From Azolla caroliniana (taxonomy: Eukaryota; Polypodiophyta), in the NCBI GenBank assembly GCA_043228905.1, contig JBHGNT010000002.1, forward strand, positions 24,428,001 through 24,492,000: a stretch of DNA of 64,000 nucleotides. Reading direction: 5' to 3'. The translations under genes and the position numbers were made by a program. Shown here one piece after another: positions 46,144-61,507 of this stretch (position 1 is the first letter of the stretch; each line of letters starts with the position of its first letter). The notes beneath the pieces are model-generated. The model ran no database searches. It was given only the letters and a program-made list of their open reading frames with translations, and was not told the DNA's origin.

Positions 46144-47600
46144 AATCCATTTTTTTTTCCAAAAAAAAAACTCCTTCCATTAGTTATAAAGATTTTACAG
46201 ATGAGATTATTATATACAAATCCCTATAGGGACACGATAGGTCCATCTTATGTGGATGCCCACTGCCTCAAGAAAGGGAGAGGACGACCATTGTTGGATA
46301 AAGGCTAGTCGTTGTCTTTCAACTCTATCGGTGTCGCCCTTGAGGCCATCATATTGGCTCTTTAGAGTGGCTACAGCTTCACTCCATATCTCTTGCATTA
46401 ACATTATTGGTTGCGCACTTTGGTTGGAGAAGACCCGTCTACACCGTTGTTTCCATAAAATCCAAAGAGTTATTGGGCTAACCAAGCCCAATACAACTTG
46501 AGATTTGGCACTAAGGAGTTGAGTGGATATTGCCGATGGTGGAGAAAAAAACCTCTTGTCCTTTTATAACAAAAGTCATCCCCTCTTCTTGATGCTCATA
46601 TCTGTCAACTACGGCCTTTCATGATAGCCAACATACATTCCCCCACTTGATTGAGCCTTGCACCTGGCATAATTGCAATAAGCAACCAACCCCTCGCCAT
46701 ATTCGATGGGATTCTGGGCAGTCCCATAGAGCGTGTCGTATTGATCTTACTACATTTGGACACGCTACACAATTAGGAGAGTTGATGTTCCCACTCTGCC
46801 ATGCACCAACCGATAATGACCTATGTATTAATAGCCATTGGAAAGTGGTGATTCGCCTCGCGTGTTGTTTCCAGAGTTTATGCCAAAACTTGGTGATAAT
46901 TGTGTAAGGAACATGATAATGTTTTCCAAACCTTGCAGCTGTCGGATCTCGGGCAGATTGAGCAGCTATAATATAACGACCCAATCTAGTTGTGAATTGA
47001 AAGAAAGGGATAGGTTTGCTTCCTTGACCCGCGTAAGGATCACACCATGTCCATTGCAAAGGGTCCCAACTGACCTTACGTAGCCATGTGTTTTCATGAG
47101 TACATATGTGCAAATCTGGTTGTAATTCGATTGGATCAGGATCTATAATCCATTTATGCCCAGTATATGCTAGTACTAGAATTGCCTTATGTTGTGTTGA
47201 TGTCTTGTTGTCCTACAATTCAGAGCCTTTGATCATGTCTCTACCTCTTGGAAGCAAAGTGCCCTCCTCCTTGTAACCTATCCATTTCTCCGTTGTCGTC
47301 CTTTTATGAGCATCTTCCCTAATTAGTAGAGCGTTAATGATTTCAATTCTCATAGCCCATCCGTCCCTGATTCCATGGAGGATGTTGGCTTGGTCTTGTA
47401 TTGGCAATGACATAAACCGTCTCCAACAGTCTATACTTTTTCTTGGACCTTCCAACATGTATCCCCATGATAGCCCCTTGCTTGATCCAATTAGTTGATT
47501 AGATTCATCCCTGATACATGATCTTGTATTGCCAATCCATTTTGTTATTTCTCTCCACAAAAACGAACAAATCCTTCCACTTGCATTTAAAGGATTGTTG
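46144..47600 (-). pseudogene. zf-RVT remnant, copy B (longest of the first family)
   Basis: Minus-strand frames 47560-47213 and 47113-46619 are in the same frame, broken by a stop, and 46491-46210 follows after a frameshift. The upstream piece is basic and without a known domain. The middle piece is a clear zf-RVT domain: FWHKLWKQHARRITTFQWLL, then CVACPNVVRSIRHALWDCPE with the C-x2-C, His and Cys ligands. The last piece has PITLWILWKQRCRRVF, the usual tail of these proteins. The 3' end TAACTAATGGAAGGAG followed by a T run is shared with copy A at 40421-41160. No reverse transcriptase catalytic motif is present within the copy. Confidence 0.75.
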
Positions 47601-50600
47601 CTTCAGAAAAATCATATCTTCATTACCAGTGAAGGAGTCATATTGACCTTTTAAAATAATGTGTCAATGTAGTTGCAAGCTAGAGAGGGATAATAACACA
47701 AGCACCATGGTTTAAAACTTTTTAAGTCTTCATATCACTTAAACTTGGGCATGGATTAGACAATGCCTCAGACCAATGGTATAATCTTACAAGTTCTAAC
47801 GAGCTCGAATAACCATCATAAACACCATGGACAACCAAGTTTAAATGAATAAGTTACTTGAAAAGCGATTACTTTACATGCATTCTCCAAGTTTAACCTC
47901 TAATATATACATCAAACAATTGAGATTTATGATCAAATTTATGTTGAAAATGGAATGTAATCATCGATGACCTTCATGCATGTAATCTAAGATAAGAGTG
48001 ATATTTGATATTCATATAGTGTATAGTTTGTTATTTGTCAATAAATCATACTTGAATAAGAACAATTCATGAAAATTGAAATGTGGCCACTTGAATAAGA
48101 ACAATGATAATGTTAGTTTATCTTAACCATACATTTCACAACATGTCGAGATAACATTTAGAATGAAATTTGGATTTTTTTTGATGCATTGATTTATTAC
48201 CAATAAGCATTGACAACTACTTTTAACTAAGAGGGATACTCATCATTCATCTAGAAATATGGCGTGCCATATTTCTCTATCATCATAGAAGTTGAGCAAC
48301 ACTATAATAAGAATTACATGTGCCAATCATATCACCCATCCATACAAATAAGGAATAGAATCAAAAGAAAAGAAAAAGAAAAAGAACAAGACGCTAACTC
48401 CATCCACACACCCATAGGACAGAGCAACCATCCAATCATAAGAACAAGAAAATATTAACTTGATCAATGTGCTAATATGCATGGTCACATTTCTCTAAGG
48501 AGTCAATCATGGGTGTGGGAGGCTTAGGCATTCTAAACCACAATTTTCTATACATCTAATAGTGTGAGCAGAGTTTCCACTCAATGCCTTCATCAAGGAG
48601 GGAGGGATCATGATCATGTCAAAACCACCAAATTAAGACATCATATAATTGAGTTAGAGCATGAGCTTCTTGGGTGAGAGTTATAGTAATAGGCACTCAA
48701 GACTACGAGACAAGGTAAAGCATGAGAAACCAAATATGAGATCCATCAAAGATGGTCAAAATGAGAATGACATGATTGATGCTAAGGAGACTATGTTACA
48801 TATTTGGGACAATGTTGAAAACAACATGTTGGGAAAAAGCGGCATTGCTTTGGACTTGTGCCAAACCAACACAACAATTTGCCAAAATATCACATGGACT
48901 TCCTAAAACACAAAGAACATGAGTTAGGCAAAGATCATGTAAAAGAGCATAGCATACTCTCACTTTGTCATACCACATAAACAATTACTCCAAAGAGAAT
49001 GTTGAGGCGATCTAGTGCGAGAGGGGAATCCAAGTACAAACACAAGAGCTCTTGATTTGTATCTTAGGAGCTCCCAATATTTGTGATGTGGTGACATTGC
49101 TCAATGATGGTAAGAAAACATATAATTAGGATGGAACATTCATAACACTAAAGTCTGAATGGATAAATTATCAAAGCACAAAGGCAACACAAGGACGAGT
49201 TTGGGGACTTCCCAAACATAAAGTGTTGTGATCTTCACAATAATCAATTCAACACACTCTTCGACGATATGTTTAGATTCCCTTCATATAGATGTATAAA
49301 ATTGGGTTCCTCCTCTTACAGATACATACCTTAAAGAGGCACCTCCTAGATGGTTAAGTGTAACCATGTACATAAACCTCTTTATTATGCCCACACAAGG
49401 TTAAAGTTGTTGGGATATTGACTAATACAAGGTCATAGTTGGGTGAAATTGTGTAGAGGGCACAATATGAAGAAATTGAACACTATTGTCAAGTGGTGTG
49501 GGGGCAAGGTGATACCCATTGGGCCTCATAGGAGTGCTTGTTTTCAAGTAAAATATTATATTCAATTAGAATTCATGGATTACATGATATTCTACATAAC
49601 ATAGAATAATGTACTTGTAGGTTAATGAATGAAATTCCTTTGGTGGGGTGGTTCATAAATCCTAATACAAAGACATCACACACAACTATTCAGCTACCAT
49701 AGGATTAAGGTGGTATTTGGTGGGTTGGGTGGTAGAACAAGATAATAATTGACCATGTTGTTTTGAGCTAAAGCATACTTTCCAGCAAATCCCTCATGAT
49801 ATGTTGTCATAAAGCATGAAGAATCATACACTTAAGCATCCTTGTCCTCATGAAATAGTTAATCGGTATACATCAATTCATTCATGGCAAACAACTAATC
49901 ATAATGATTTGAATTTCCTTAAATATGTACACTAAACCATTTTGATGATTTAACAAAATCTTCGATGTCCTTGGAATTTGAAGTATTTTTCTCCCACCTA
50001 GAATCACTAATTGAAATATGTAGCAAAGCACATGACACGATGCAAGAATTAACGCAAATCACTTAGAAGGGACGGAAATCCACAAGGTAACTTGTATGTG
50101 CAACTTTGTAAAGCTCAAATGCATGCCTTCAAAACTAGTTTCAATGCATTTTTTGTCTAATTTATTGTTATATACAGAATATTGATTCGACTGCACTTCC
50201 CATTCCTATCATAATCCAGATTCCAAACTCCCTTTATGTACTCCACTTCACACACTTAGCACGCTTGACACAATCTTCTTGTCCACCACCTACCTTCATT
50301 TCATTGTTTCCTTTCACATGAATTTTAAAGTAGGCTACCAAACATGTACTTTTCCATCAAAAGACATGAGGCACTTCAAAGGGCCTACAAGTGCATAGTT
50401 TTGTTGAAGTGTGCTTCTTTTTGGTGAAGTTGTCCATTTTGGAGCATGCCATGTTTTGTTGAGAGATACAAGGTGCCAAAAAGAACTTGGAGTTTGGAGT
50501 ATGATATGATCTTCTTTTCAACAAAAAGGAATTATATGGGGCATTTCCTTGTTGGACAATACATAAAATGTTGAAAATGGATTTGTCTTGGAGTCTGTCG

Positions 50601-51050
50601 TGTTTGGTGCGAGATATGTTCACAAGGCTCAGAAGATTTGGTGCTCTTTCTTAAATTCACAAGATGAAAGATGCATACAAGCCTCCGATGTGTTGCTATT
50701 AGGGGACTATGGGTCGAGTCACAAGTGGGCTTCTCATCGATGAAGTTGAAACTATTCACCCAAGAAGATACAAGTCCCATATAGAAGGTCAAATGTGGAA
50801 TTAAGGAGATTTCTCCGCAAACTACGAGTTGTAAAGGGAAGAGAGAAATATTTGGTAAGTATGAGAAAGAAAGAGGGAAATACGCAGTGAGATAGAGTCT
50901 CCCATGGTGGTTGGAAGGGTTAAGTTCCAAGTGGGCTTCTTTTTTGAGAAAGCCGATTATCTAAGACAAGACACGAGACATTGCAAATGTGGAGTCGAGG
51001 AGGCCCCTCCCTAAATGTGCTGCTAAGGTTGGGGAGGGGGGAGGGGAGTA
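47601..51050. other. intergenic DNA, no gene seen
   Basis: No recognisable gene on either strand. The 132-residue minus frame at 50930-50532 and the 81-residue plus frame at 48661-48906 lack motifs, typical codon structure or nearby splice partners that would extend them. Confidence 0.4.
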
Positions 51051-51176
51051 TGTATGTTTGTCTTCCCTCTCTCTCTCTCATGTGTTGGAAGCTGAAGTAG
51101 AAGAACACTAAATGACTTTCTCTCTATGTGTTGAAGATGGAAGATGGAAGTTGGAACCCTTTTCTTACTTTAGGCT

Positions 51177-51214
<38 letters not shown>

Positions 51215-51294
51215 GGTGGTGGAATATTAAATGCATTTTTCTTATTTAGACACACTCTCTCTACATATGTCCTTTTCTTCCCTTAGTTCTTATG

Positions 51295-51345
<51 letters not shown>

Positions 51346-51920
51346 GTGTCGAAGATGGACCACTAAATTGCCATCCTCTCTTTCTCTATACATACATATG
51401 TATGGGAGCACTAAATGCCATTTTATGGTAAAGAATGTGTGTTCATCCTCCTCCTCTCTCTCTCTCTCTCTCGGGGTGTCTTGAGGGGAATCGATATGTA
51501 ATCTTGAGTGTGGACAGAAGGAACGAAGCTCACGGGGGCTTCGTCCCCGATTTGAGAGGACGAAAACATGGTATACGGAAACTCAATAAGAATGAAAAAG
51601 GTCAACATTTCAGGCGTGTTTCATTCTTTAGGGAAGACGTTCCACATGAATGCAAGGGAACTTTTGGGATGGAAAGCCATCCACATCTCTCTCTCTCTTT
51701 CACACACATACGCACACACAACTCTTTCCAAATGTCTTAGAATATCTCTATCCCCATCTCCACATGTATTTAAAAAGAGAGCGGCATGTTCTCTATTTGT
51801 CTCATATGTTTTGAAGATTAGTTTATTCTCTCGTGCTAATGTGTTGAAGAGTAGCTTGTTCTATAATGTGTTGAAGAGTAGCTTGTTCTCTCTCACAGGT
51901 GTTGAAGAGTAGTTTCTTAT
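51051..51920. repeat. degenerate CT-rich repeat domain with TGTGTTGAAGA units
   Basis: Long (CT)n runs at 51059-51078, 51181-51210 and 51297-51342 alternate with the words TGTGTTGAAGATGGA, CACTAAATGCCAT and related forms. Three close copies of GTGTTGAAGAGTAGYTTSTT lie at about 51840-51920, spaced about 28-32 bp. It is a decayed minisatellite, not a gene; open frames here are made of repeats. Confidence 0.6.
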
Positions 51921-54069
51921 CTTTGTCTCTAGAGCGTCGACAAACAACTGCTTTTTTTCCCCATGTGTAAAGTTGATTGCCCATGAGGCTACATTCAAAT
52001 TTCATTGTATCAATTATGTTAGTAGATGCCATTAGTGTGAAATGTAAGTGTTTAAGGCTAAGAGTTAGAGTGTGTAAGGTTATTCCCTTCATCGAATGCA
52101 AATGTAGGGGTTACAATGCACGGATGACCTTGTAATCTTCGATTGAATGTAAGGATAGGTGTCAAAACACATGAACTTCTCTAGTCTTTGACTAACTAGC
52201 TAACCTTATTGAGTGAGCAAAGAATGAGGGTTAAAATCTCACTATATGCACGACTACATCACTGGACACCGAAACCGAATGTGAGGGGGGGGGGGGGGGG
52301 GGGGTCGTACTCCAAGCAAGACGTTCCAAACTCATGACACATATAGAGAACCTTGTCAATGCGAGGGAACAGAAGGGTTCCAAAAGGGAACGTGATGTGA
52401 GAGATGGGATTCAGTCGGGACAAAACTATGGAGCGCGGCATGGCGGAAGAATGATGATCAATCAGGGGCTCTAGAGAAACAATGCACAAACCGTCTCTCG
52501 TCTTGTAAGCGCCGGACTCTCATCTGGTGACCGGCCCGGCAGCCCTCAATGCCCTTCTCTCTCTCTCTCTCTCTCTCTTTGTGCATGTCTCTATGTCTCT
52601 CTTCTTTCTCTTTGTCTCTCTCTATGTCTCTCTTCTAGAGTGTGTTTTGAAAAGTTTGCTTTTGGACCTTTTGGTTCTCCTCATCGCTCTTTTTCTTTCT
52701 TTCTTTCTTTCTTTCTTCTTCTTCTGATACACTATCTATCTCTCTATATATTTGTGTGTTGTAGCTACACTTGTTTCTCACAGTTTTTTTTTTTTCTGTT
52801 GTAACTCTCCTTTCCTCCTCCTTCCTTCCTTCCTTCCTTCCTTCTTCTTCTTCTTCTTCTTCAATTTCTTCTTCATCAATTTCTTCTTCTTCTTCATAAT
52901 CCCCCTTCTTAACGGAACTCAAGAAAATGTTTGAACTCTCTCTCTGTTCCTCTCTCTCTCTCTCTGTTTGTCTGTCTATGGCATATGCCCTTAACTCTCT
53001 CTCTGTCTCTCTCTAATCTAGACTCTCCGTCTCTCTCTAGATATATATATATATATATATATATATCCAAGAAAATGTTTGATCTTAGTGTGTGAGTTCT
53101 CTCTCTCTGTCTCTCTCTGTCTCTCAGACAAGAAAATCCCCCCCTCTTTTTTTCCTGCACGCTTCAGAGACGCCATAGCCAAGAAGATATCATCATCGCA
53201 TCGCATCTCATACATATATATGTATACATTATTCCTCTCTTACGTCTTTTCTTACTCCCGTCTCTATGCTTCCCCCCTTAAATTGATCCCATGAGAGAAG
53301 AGAGCCCCTCCTTTTCTGTGCCCACAATTCTAACTGCATATATATAACTCAGTTTAGTTAAAGATTATCCCTCGCCCACCTCTCTCTCTCTCTCTCATCT
53401 CAGAAAGATATATGCATATACATCTTTTGGTCTCTGTCTATCCGTGTTTCTCTCTTTGTCTCTTGTTAATTCTGCTCTCTCCCCAAGCTCTGTGTATTCA
53501 CGGTTGCTATTAGGTTCGAGTCTTCTCTTTGCTCTTAGTTCCGCTTTTACTGGCTTGCATTGTCTCAGAAAACCCTAGAAGACAAAGCTTCCACAGAGCA
53601 AATCAATCAATCATCAGAAGAAAGTGTTATCCTCCTCAATATGAAGGAGAAGAAGCTACAATGTTGGGGGTTAAAGAAGCAACTACAGTATTCAGCTATC
53701 TCTGGCTATAACACTAGAAAAGAATAAGCTATCAACGTATCTAGATTTTCGACTGAGCTATCAGAGTTCATCAATCAAGCAGAGAGGAAAGCTACAGTGT
53801 CGAGGTAACCCTGCTTAAAAATCGAAAATCAAATGCTGAGTTAGCTCTGGTTTTTAAAACCAAGAAGAAGAAGAAGAAGGGCAATCCTGTCAATGGCTTA
53901 ACTCTGGTTTAAAAAGGAAGGATATGGAGGATGCTTACAATAATACCATTTGAAAACTCTGATTAAAAGCAACAAGTGGAAAGCTCCGCGTGATTACAAG
54001 AAGCAAGTGGAAACAAAATAGTTACTTCTCTTGTTATCTCTATCTCTATCTCTTGGCTTGAACTAATCC
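51921..54069. promoter_or_regulatory. CT-rich upstream region and probable 5' leader of the two-TM protein gene
   Basis: It contains a run of 20 G at 52285-52304, many (CT)n, (TTTC)n, (CTTC)n and (TA)n tracts between 52556 and 53066, and a CT-rich stretch to 53480. The stretch 53500-54069 is less repetitive, with several GGTAA words that could be leader introns, and probably includes the 5' UTR of the rightward gene starting at 54070. No other coding sequence is supported. Confidence 0.4.
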
Positions 54070-56275
<2,206 letters not shown>

Positions 56276-59200
56276 TGCACATCCTATCATGTCATGGTAT
56301 AGACATATACACAGTGTTCTCTTTGTATCAGGACCCAAAGCTTGGACTAGTGTTATGACATGACCCTGGAACTCCTCGAGAAACAAAGTTTGTACCAACA
56401 TCACTAACCCACTTAAAACCTCACCGCACCTCACTAACAAAGTTGTAGTGTTTTCTTAAAAAGCATATAATCAAAAACAAATTTCATGTTTCTTTTCCAG
56501 CGCAATTTTGCGATTTTGTGTTCTTAAGCTATCATGAAGTGAATCTTAGTTTTTATCTTTGTCTTGATACAAAAATTTTGGGATGTGGAAGGATTTGGGT
56601 TTGCTTGCAACATATCGAATATAAGTATTTGAATGTAAAAGGTTGTGATGTCTGAGAAAAGAGTGAATGAGCGTTCACATATTTGAAATTTTATTCGAAC
56701 ATAAGAAGGAATGTCAGTTTGAGTAAAGGAGTGTGTTTTATCATGAAGTACACAGAAGAGCTCTAATATCGAAAGTTGGATTGCATATAAAATTCTAGTA
56801 AAACCTTCTAGTCTTCTTTTGTGTGTTCATATGTGGAATGTATTGAGATTTTGACGGTAAAGGATTTATGTACAAAAGGAACTGAAGTATAATCATGGGT
56901 AGTGGGGTTTATATTGAAAACCCAAAACCCTAGAAAGACTTAATACCCATACTCCCATAGAAGAGAAACTCGAACAAAGTGCATAGATACCCACCTTGAA
57001 CCTTAAACATATTAAACAAACCTAAAAGCTTGCAAGGCGGGTCTTTTAGAGCTAAGGTGATAAAAGATCAGCACCATTTATCATGTTTCCATGTCAAAGA
57101 ATTATTTGGAAAGAGGAGAGAATATGATGAATCACTAGTATGTATCATGTTTCCGTGTCAAAGTATTAGTAAGAAAGAGGGGAGAGAGTATGAAGAATCG
57201 ACAAATCATAGAGGTTTTGACTAATGTTTTGTCAAGGTCTCACTACTTATCACTCTTATTGACACCAATCCAAATGCCCCTACTACTTAAAGGAGTATAA
57301 AATATTCTACCTTTTAGTATTAAATAAGATGGTTTTTTCTTTGTGTAAATGATTTACGGGGCTCAAATCTATAAAAAAATGAGGAAAATACAGGGCTCTC
57401 TTTGCACAATAGCTTGTACTTGGAAAGGCATTTATACCACACACACAAATGCATGTTGCAACTGCAAGAGAGAATTTTGTTTTTTGATATGCATATTGGC
57501 CAATGACAATAAGAGAAAACACAGGAAAATAGAGTTTCCATGGTTATCACTAAGAAAAGTACCTCAGCCACTTAAGCTTTGATAGTTGAAACTTGAATTA
57601 CATTACATACAGTATTTATTGAAAGCATTGCTTATGTAAAAAGGTCACCCTACACACTATACCACACTAAAAGACCCTAATCCCAAAAGCTCTAAAACCT
57701 AAAACTCTTGGATATGTCAAAAAAAACATGCTCCAAACAAGAATGTGAGGCATGAATGCCAAAATTGCAAGTGAGGTATATGTTGTAGAGATTGGTGGGT
57801 ATAGCAACATTAATTGTTATAATCTATAGAAGATGGTGTCATAAGAGAAGCTTTTAGAGAGCATGATGTGTTATTGGTTAGCACCTTGGGGCCATGGCAA
57901 GTTTCATTTTTGGATCCCGTAATCGCTTCACCATGAGTATTTTTCCCTTATCGATGACACCTTTCACGTTAAAGTTGGCCTTGCATTGCTAAGCGAGGCG
58001 CCATAATAGGTAGAACATGACATGGCAAGCAAAAGAGAAAGGAAAGTTGATTGAAATGTTTGTATGAGACATTATATGTATTTAATTAATATGTATTCTC
58101 TTCATCCACATGTCCCTTGTAGATTGATTTCCTCGATCAATGTGCCTCTAGAACTAGAAGCAAGATTCTCATTTCTTTTTCTAGCTCCATATTGATGTTT
58201 TTGCGTAAGTCTTGACCTTATACCAAAAATAAAATATCGTTCTAAAGACATGACTCACCATAGTATAAATGTTATAGCTTCCTTATAACTTCACCATACT
58301 ACACCATCATAATCTAAAGATATGTAAACATGATGCTATGGTAGAAAAGCTTTTTGTTTGCAGTAATAAGGTTACGGAACCAGGTGCCCAATCATGTGTT
58401 TGATGTTGTTCTCGTTATAAATGTCTTGCTTTATAAATTTGACATTGATGTTTTTTCGACAACCCAAACAAGATAAAACCATTGCCCTAATAAACGTCAT
58501 AAACTCGTTTCATTGTTTATCACAAGGGTTTGTTTAATGTACAAGAACAATTTCAAAATATAGCATGAAGATATATATTGGGACAATGAAGATGCATAAT
58601 TTGATATGGATTATTGCAAAAAAAATTGTAAGTTGAATTGACATAATGCATGCTCTATGATCAAATTTGGTTTAAAAGAAGATGAGCTAAAATAACGCAC
58701 CAAATGCTATGGTATGATGCAATGCTCGGTATATGACAAATTTTGGCTAATGGGAGGAGTTTGACAAGTAGTAGTTACAAGACTATGGGTCTTATCACTT
58801 GAGACCTCTAGATATACGAAGACGTGGGAACTAGAGATTTTATTGACGACGACGATAATGTTGACATCATGAATTCTACAACATCCTTAAAGCAATCAAA
58901 ACATATAGGATAAGTATAGGCCTCCTAACCCTAACCCATTCTCATAGCAAAAAGAAAGCTCAAGCAAAAGGGAGATGACATAAGTACAAGCCTAATATTG
59001 AAAGTATATCTCATATGTAGAGACCATGATGGCCACAACATACTACACTCATAAACATTGAGAAAAACAAAATGAAAGTTTAAACAAAAGGAGGATGTTC
59101 ATGTAATGTATTCAAAATATATGCCATGTACAAGGATAAAGATCATGCCATCAACAATAACACCTTAGCAATCCAAAGAATATATCTATTTAAAACTTTT

Positions 59201-60725
59201 TTTATTATAAACACCAATAAATCAGGATGAATACAATGCTTCATGATTGGATCCCATAATGACTAAATGAACAATAGCACCTCAAGCCGTCTATAGAATA
59301 TGTTTTATTTGGAACTCTTTGCTTGTTTACAAATACCAATCAATCAAGATGACTACAAGGCTTCATGATTGGATATCATAATGATTAAATGAAGATGGTG
59401 AGAATCATTTTTAGGCATTGTTCCCTCTTGTAACTTGTTTGCTTGGTGCTCACGACCCAAAGGGAGCCAAAAGCCCCCTTATAAAGCAACTATTGGAACC
59501 ACTTAACACCCTTATTTTATCCTTACCGGTGCAACATCAAAAGTTTCCATCGATTGAACTTGAATTTGGAAAGATCTTTCGAATCCACAAACCATTAATG
59601 GGATAACTATGAGAGAGATTGCAAAGTTTGCACAATTGATCTCCCTCTCAAACATGACATGCAAGTGTGCCAACATATTTCCCTTTCCACCTAGGCCACA
59701 TTAGCCTACCCATTCACAAGAGAACTAGCCATTTGGGAGTTCTTAGTACTTTCATTTGTAGTTTAGTTGCCAAGCTTTGGCATTGTGGAGCATTTATTTA
59801 GGGACAAAGTTATGTAAACCTAAGAATATCAAGTAATGATTTGATGTAAATATCGAGAAGTTATATAATATGCACACGTTGAGGCCAAATTGCTTGAATC
59901 TTGAAGCCAAAAGCTTCTTAAGACTATGCATCTCTAATCAATAGTGTGTGTAGAGATATAATCAGTAGGCACGTTTAAAGTCTCTTGTGTGATGTATCAT
60001 GCTTTCACATTGTGCTAAAGCAATGCATCATTAACTTGTTGATGGATGCCATGCCGTTTCTTTTCCAAGGGGATAGTATTATATTTTGAAAACTTTTCAA
60101 ATATTACTTTTCGTATAATTACCGGAAACTCAAAACCACTTTTGAAATTTTGCGAGACGTGGCAAAATTCAACATTTGAAGCGTGACAAGAAAGCCTTGT
60201 GAACACAACCACCTCTCTCTCTCACACACACATTTAACCTTGGAAGCATGAAAACCTAAATCTCTTGTGTAGAGTGAGTAAATCATTCTCTTCTTTGAGT
60301 TCGACTTATAAGACTTGCTATTGAACCCTGTACGGGTGTGAAAACAACCTCCTTCCTAGCACACCACTCTCACTCCTAAAAAAATGTCGTATTAATATCT
60401 CTCTCTAGTAAAATAGTAAAGACTCTTGAAAACAAACACACACATACATTTGGATGTCCTCGCATAAGGAATTCAATGCATGTCCTTCAATTATATACTA
60501 GATAACATAAACTATAACTCTCTATGGATGATTGTCTGGTTGGTATCAATAATAAATAGATATATATTAAAATACAATCATAAGTCACATTGAAATTTGA
60601 GGTATTACATTGGGACCATAGAACACCATAATTCTACTACTTACATGAATCTAATCCGAGAGCAATATTAATAATGTTGTTAAGTAAAAAAAATATTATG
60701 AGTTATGGAATTATGTCACAAGTCG
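56276..60725. other. intergenic DNA, no gene seen
   Basis: AT-rich and without recognisable coding sequence. Two copies of ATCATGTTTCCRTGTCAAAG, with a following AGAGGRGAGAG, lie near 57078 and 57147. TCAAGATGACTACAA and TCAGGATGAATACAA with flanking words mark another old duplication near 59222 and 59346. Confidence 0.35.
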
Positions 60726-60733
60726 CGAGAAAG

Positions 60734-61178
60734 TAGGGATCGGCAATGGCTCGACTCAAGCCTAAACCGTTTGGCTTAGCCGGCTTGAAAACGGCTTTGC
60801 GGCTCGGCTCGGTTTAGGCTTGAACTTGGCTTAACGGTTTGAGCTCGGCTCGGCTTGGCTTGAGCCTCACCAAACCGGCTCAAGCCGGCTAAACCGTTTA
60901 AGCTGTTTATAAACTTTAGAGAGGGGGAGAGAGACAACAAACAAGGGGAAAGAGAGAGAGAGAGAGAGTGAGGAGGGAGAACTACATAGACGAGGAGAGA
61001 GAGGTGAGGAAATAGAGATATGAAGTATATAATAGAGAGGTGAGGAAATTGGGTTTCGAACCCAAGACACGGTGCTTGTAGTGTTATCAACTTACCACTA
61101 GGGTAAGCTAATTACGATAAAAAAAGAGAGAGAGAGAGAGAGACTACATAGAGGGTAGAGAGAGAGAGACAGAGAGAC

Positions 61179-61224
<46 letters not shown>

Positions 61225-61499
61225 AGACCACAAACGTGAGAGAGAGTGGGAGGGAGAGCTTGTACAATGTATAGTATATAGTATATAGTATATAGTGGAT
61301 CATCTGAGAGAGAGAGAGAGAGAGGGAGGTTTCTAAACCGGTTTACAAGCCGTTTACCAAACCGCTTTAGGCTAAACCGGTTTGTGAACCGGCTCGGCTC
61401 GGCTAAGGTTTGAGATCCTATAAACGGTTTAGGCTTAGCCGGTTTGGCTTGGATCAGGCCAAACCGGCTAAGCCTAAACCGAACCGTTGCCGATCCCTA
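60734..61499. mobile_element. Ac-like hAT non-autonomous element (766 bp, perfect 8-bp TSD)
   Basis: The ends TAGGGATCGGCAATGG and CCGTTGCCGATCCCTA are inverted repeats. The exact 8-bp duplication CGAGAAAG flanks it at 60726-60733 and 61500-61507. TAGGGAT is close to the maize Ac/Ds terminus. Both subterminal regions carry dense CGGCTCGGCTTGG and AAACCGGCTAAG words in inverse order. The middle is filled with (GA)n tracts and a SINE at 61028-61122. No transposase frame is present. Confidence 0.88.
61028..61122 (-). repeat. second tRNA-like SINE, copy 2, nested in the hAT element
   Basis: The minus strand has TAGCTTACCCTAGTGGTAAG (complement of about 61091-61110) and the B box GGTTCGAAACC (complement of 61052-61062). 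The plus-strand context AATAGAGAGGTGRGGAAATT and the trailing CTAATTACSATAAAAA match copy 1 at 41665-41765. Confidence 0.7.
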
Positions 61500-61507
61500 C
61501 GAGAAAG

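Noticed and set aside
48661-48906. 81-residue charged plus-strand frame
   Set aside because: Isolated, without domain similarity or neighbouring exons.
50532-50930. 132-residue minus-strand frame
   Set aside because: Composition resembles translated low-complexity DNA; no homologous family recognised.
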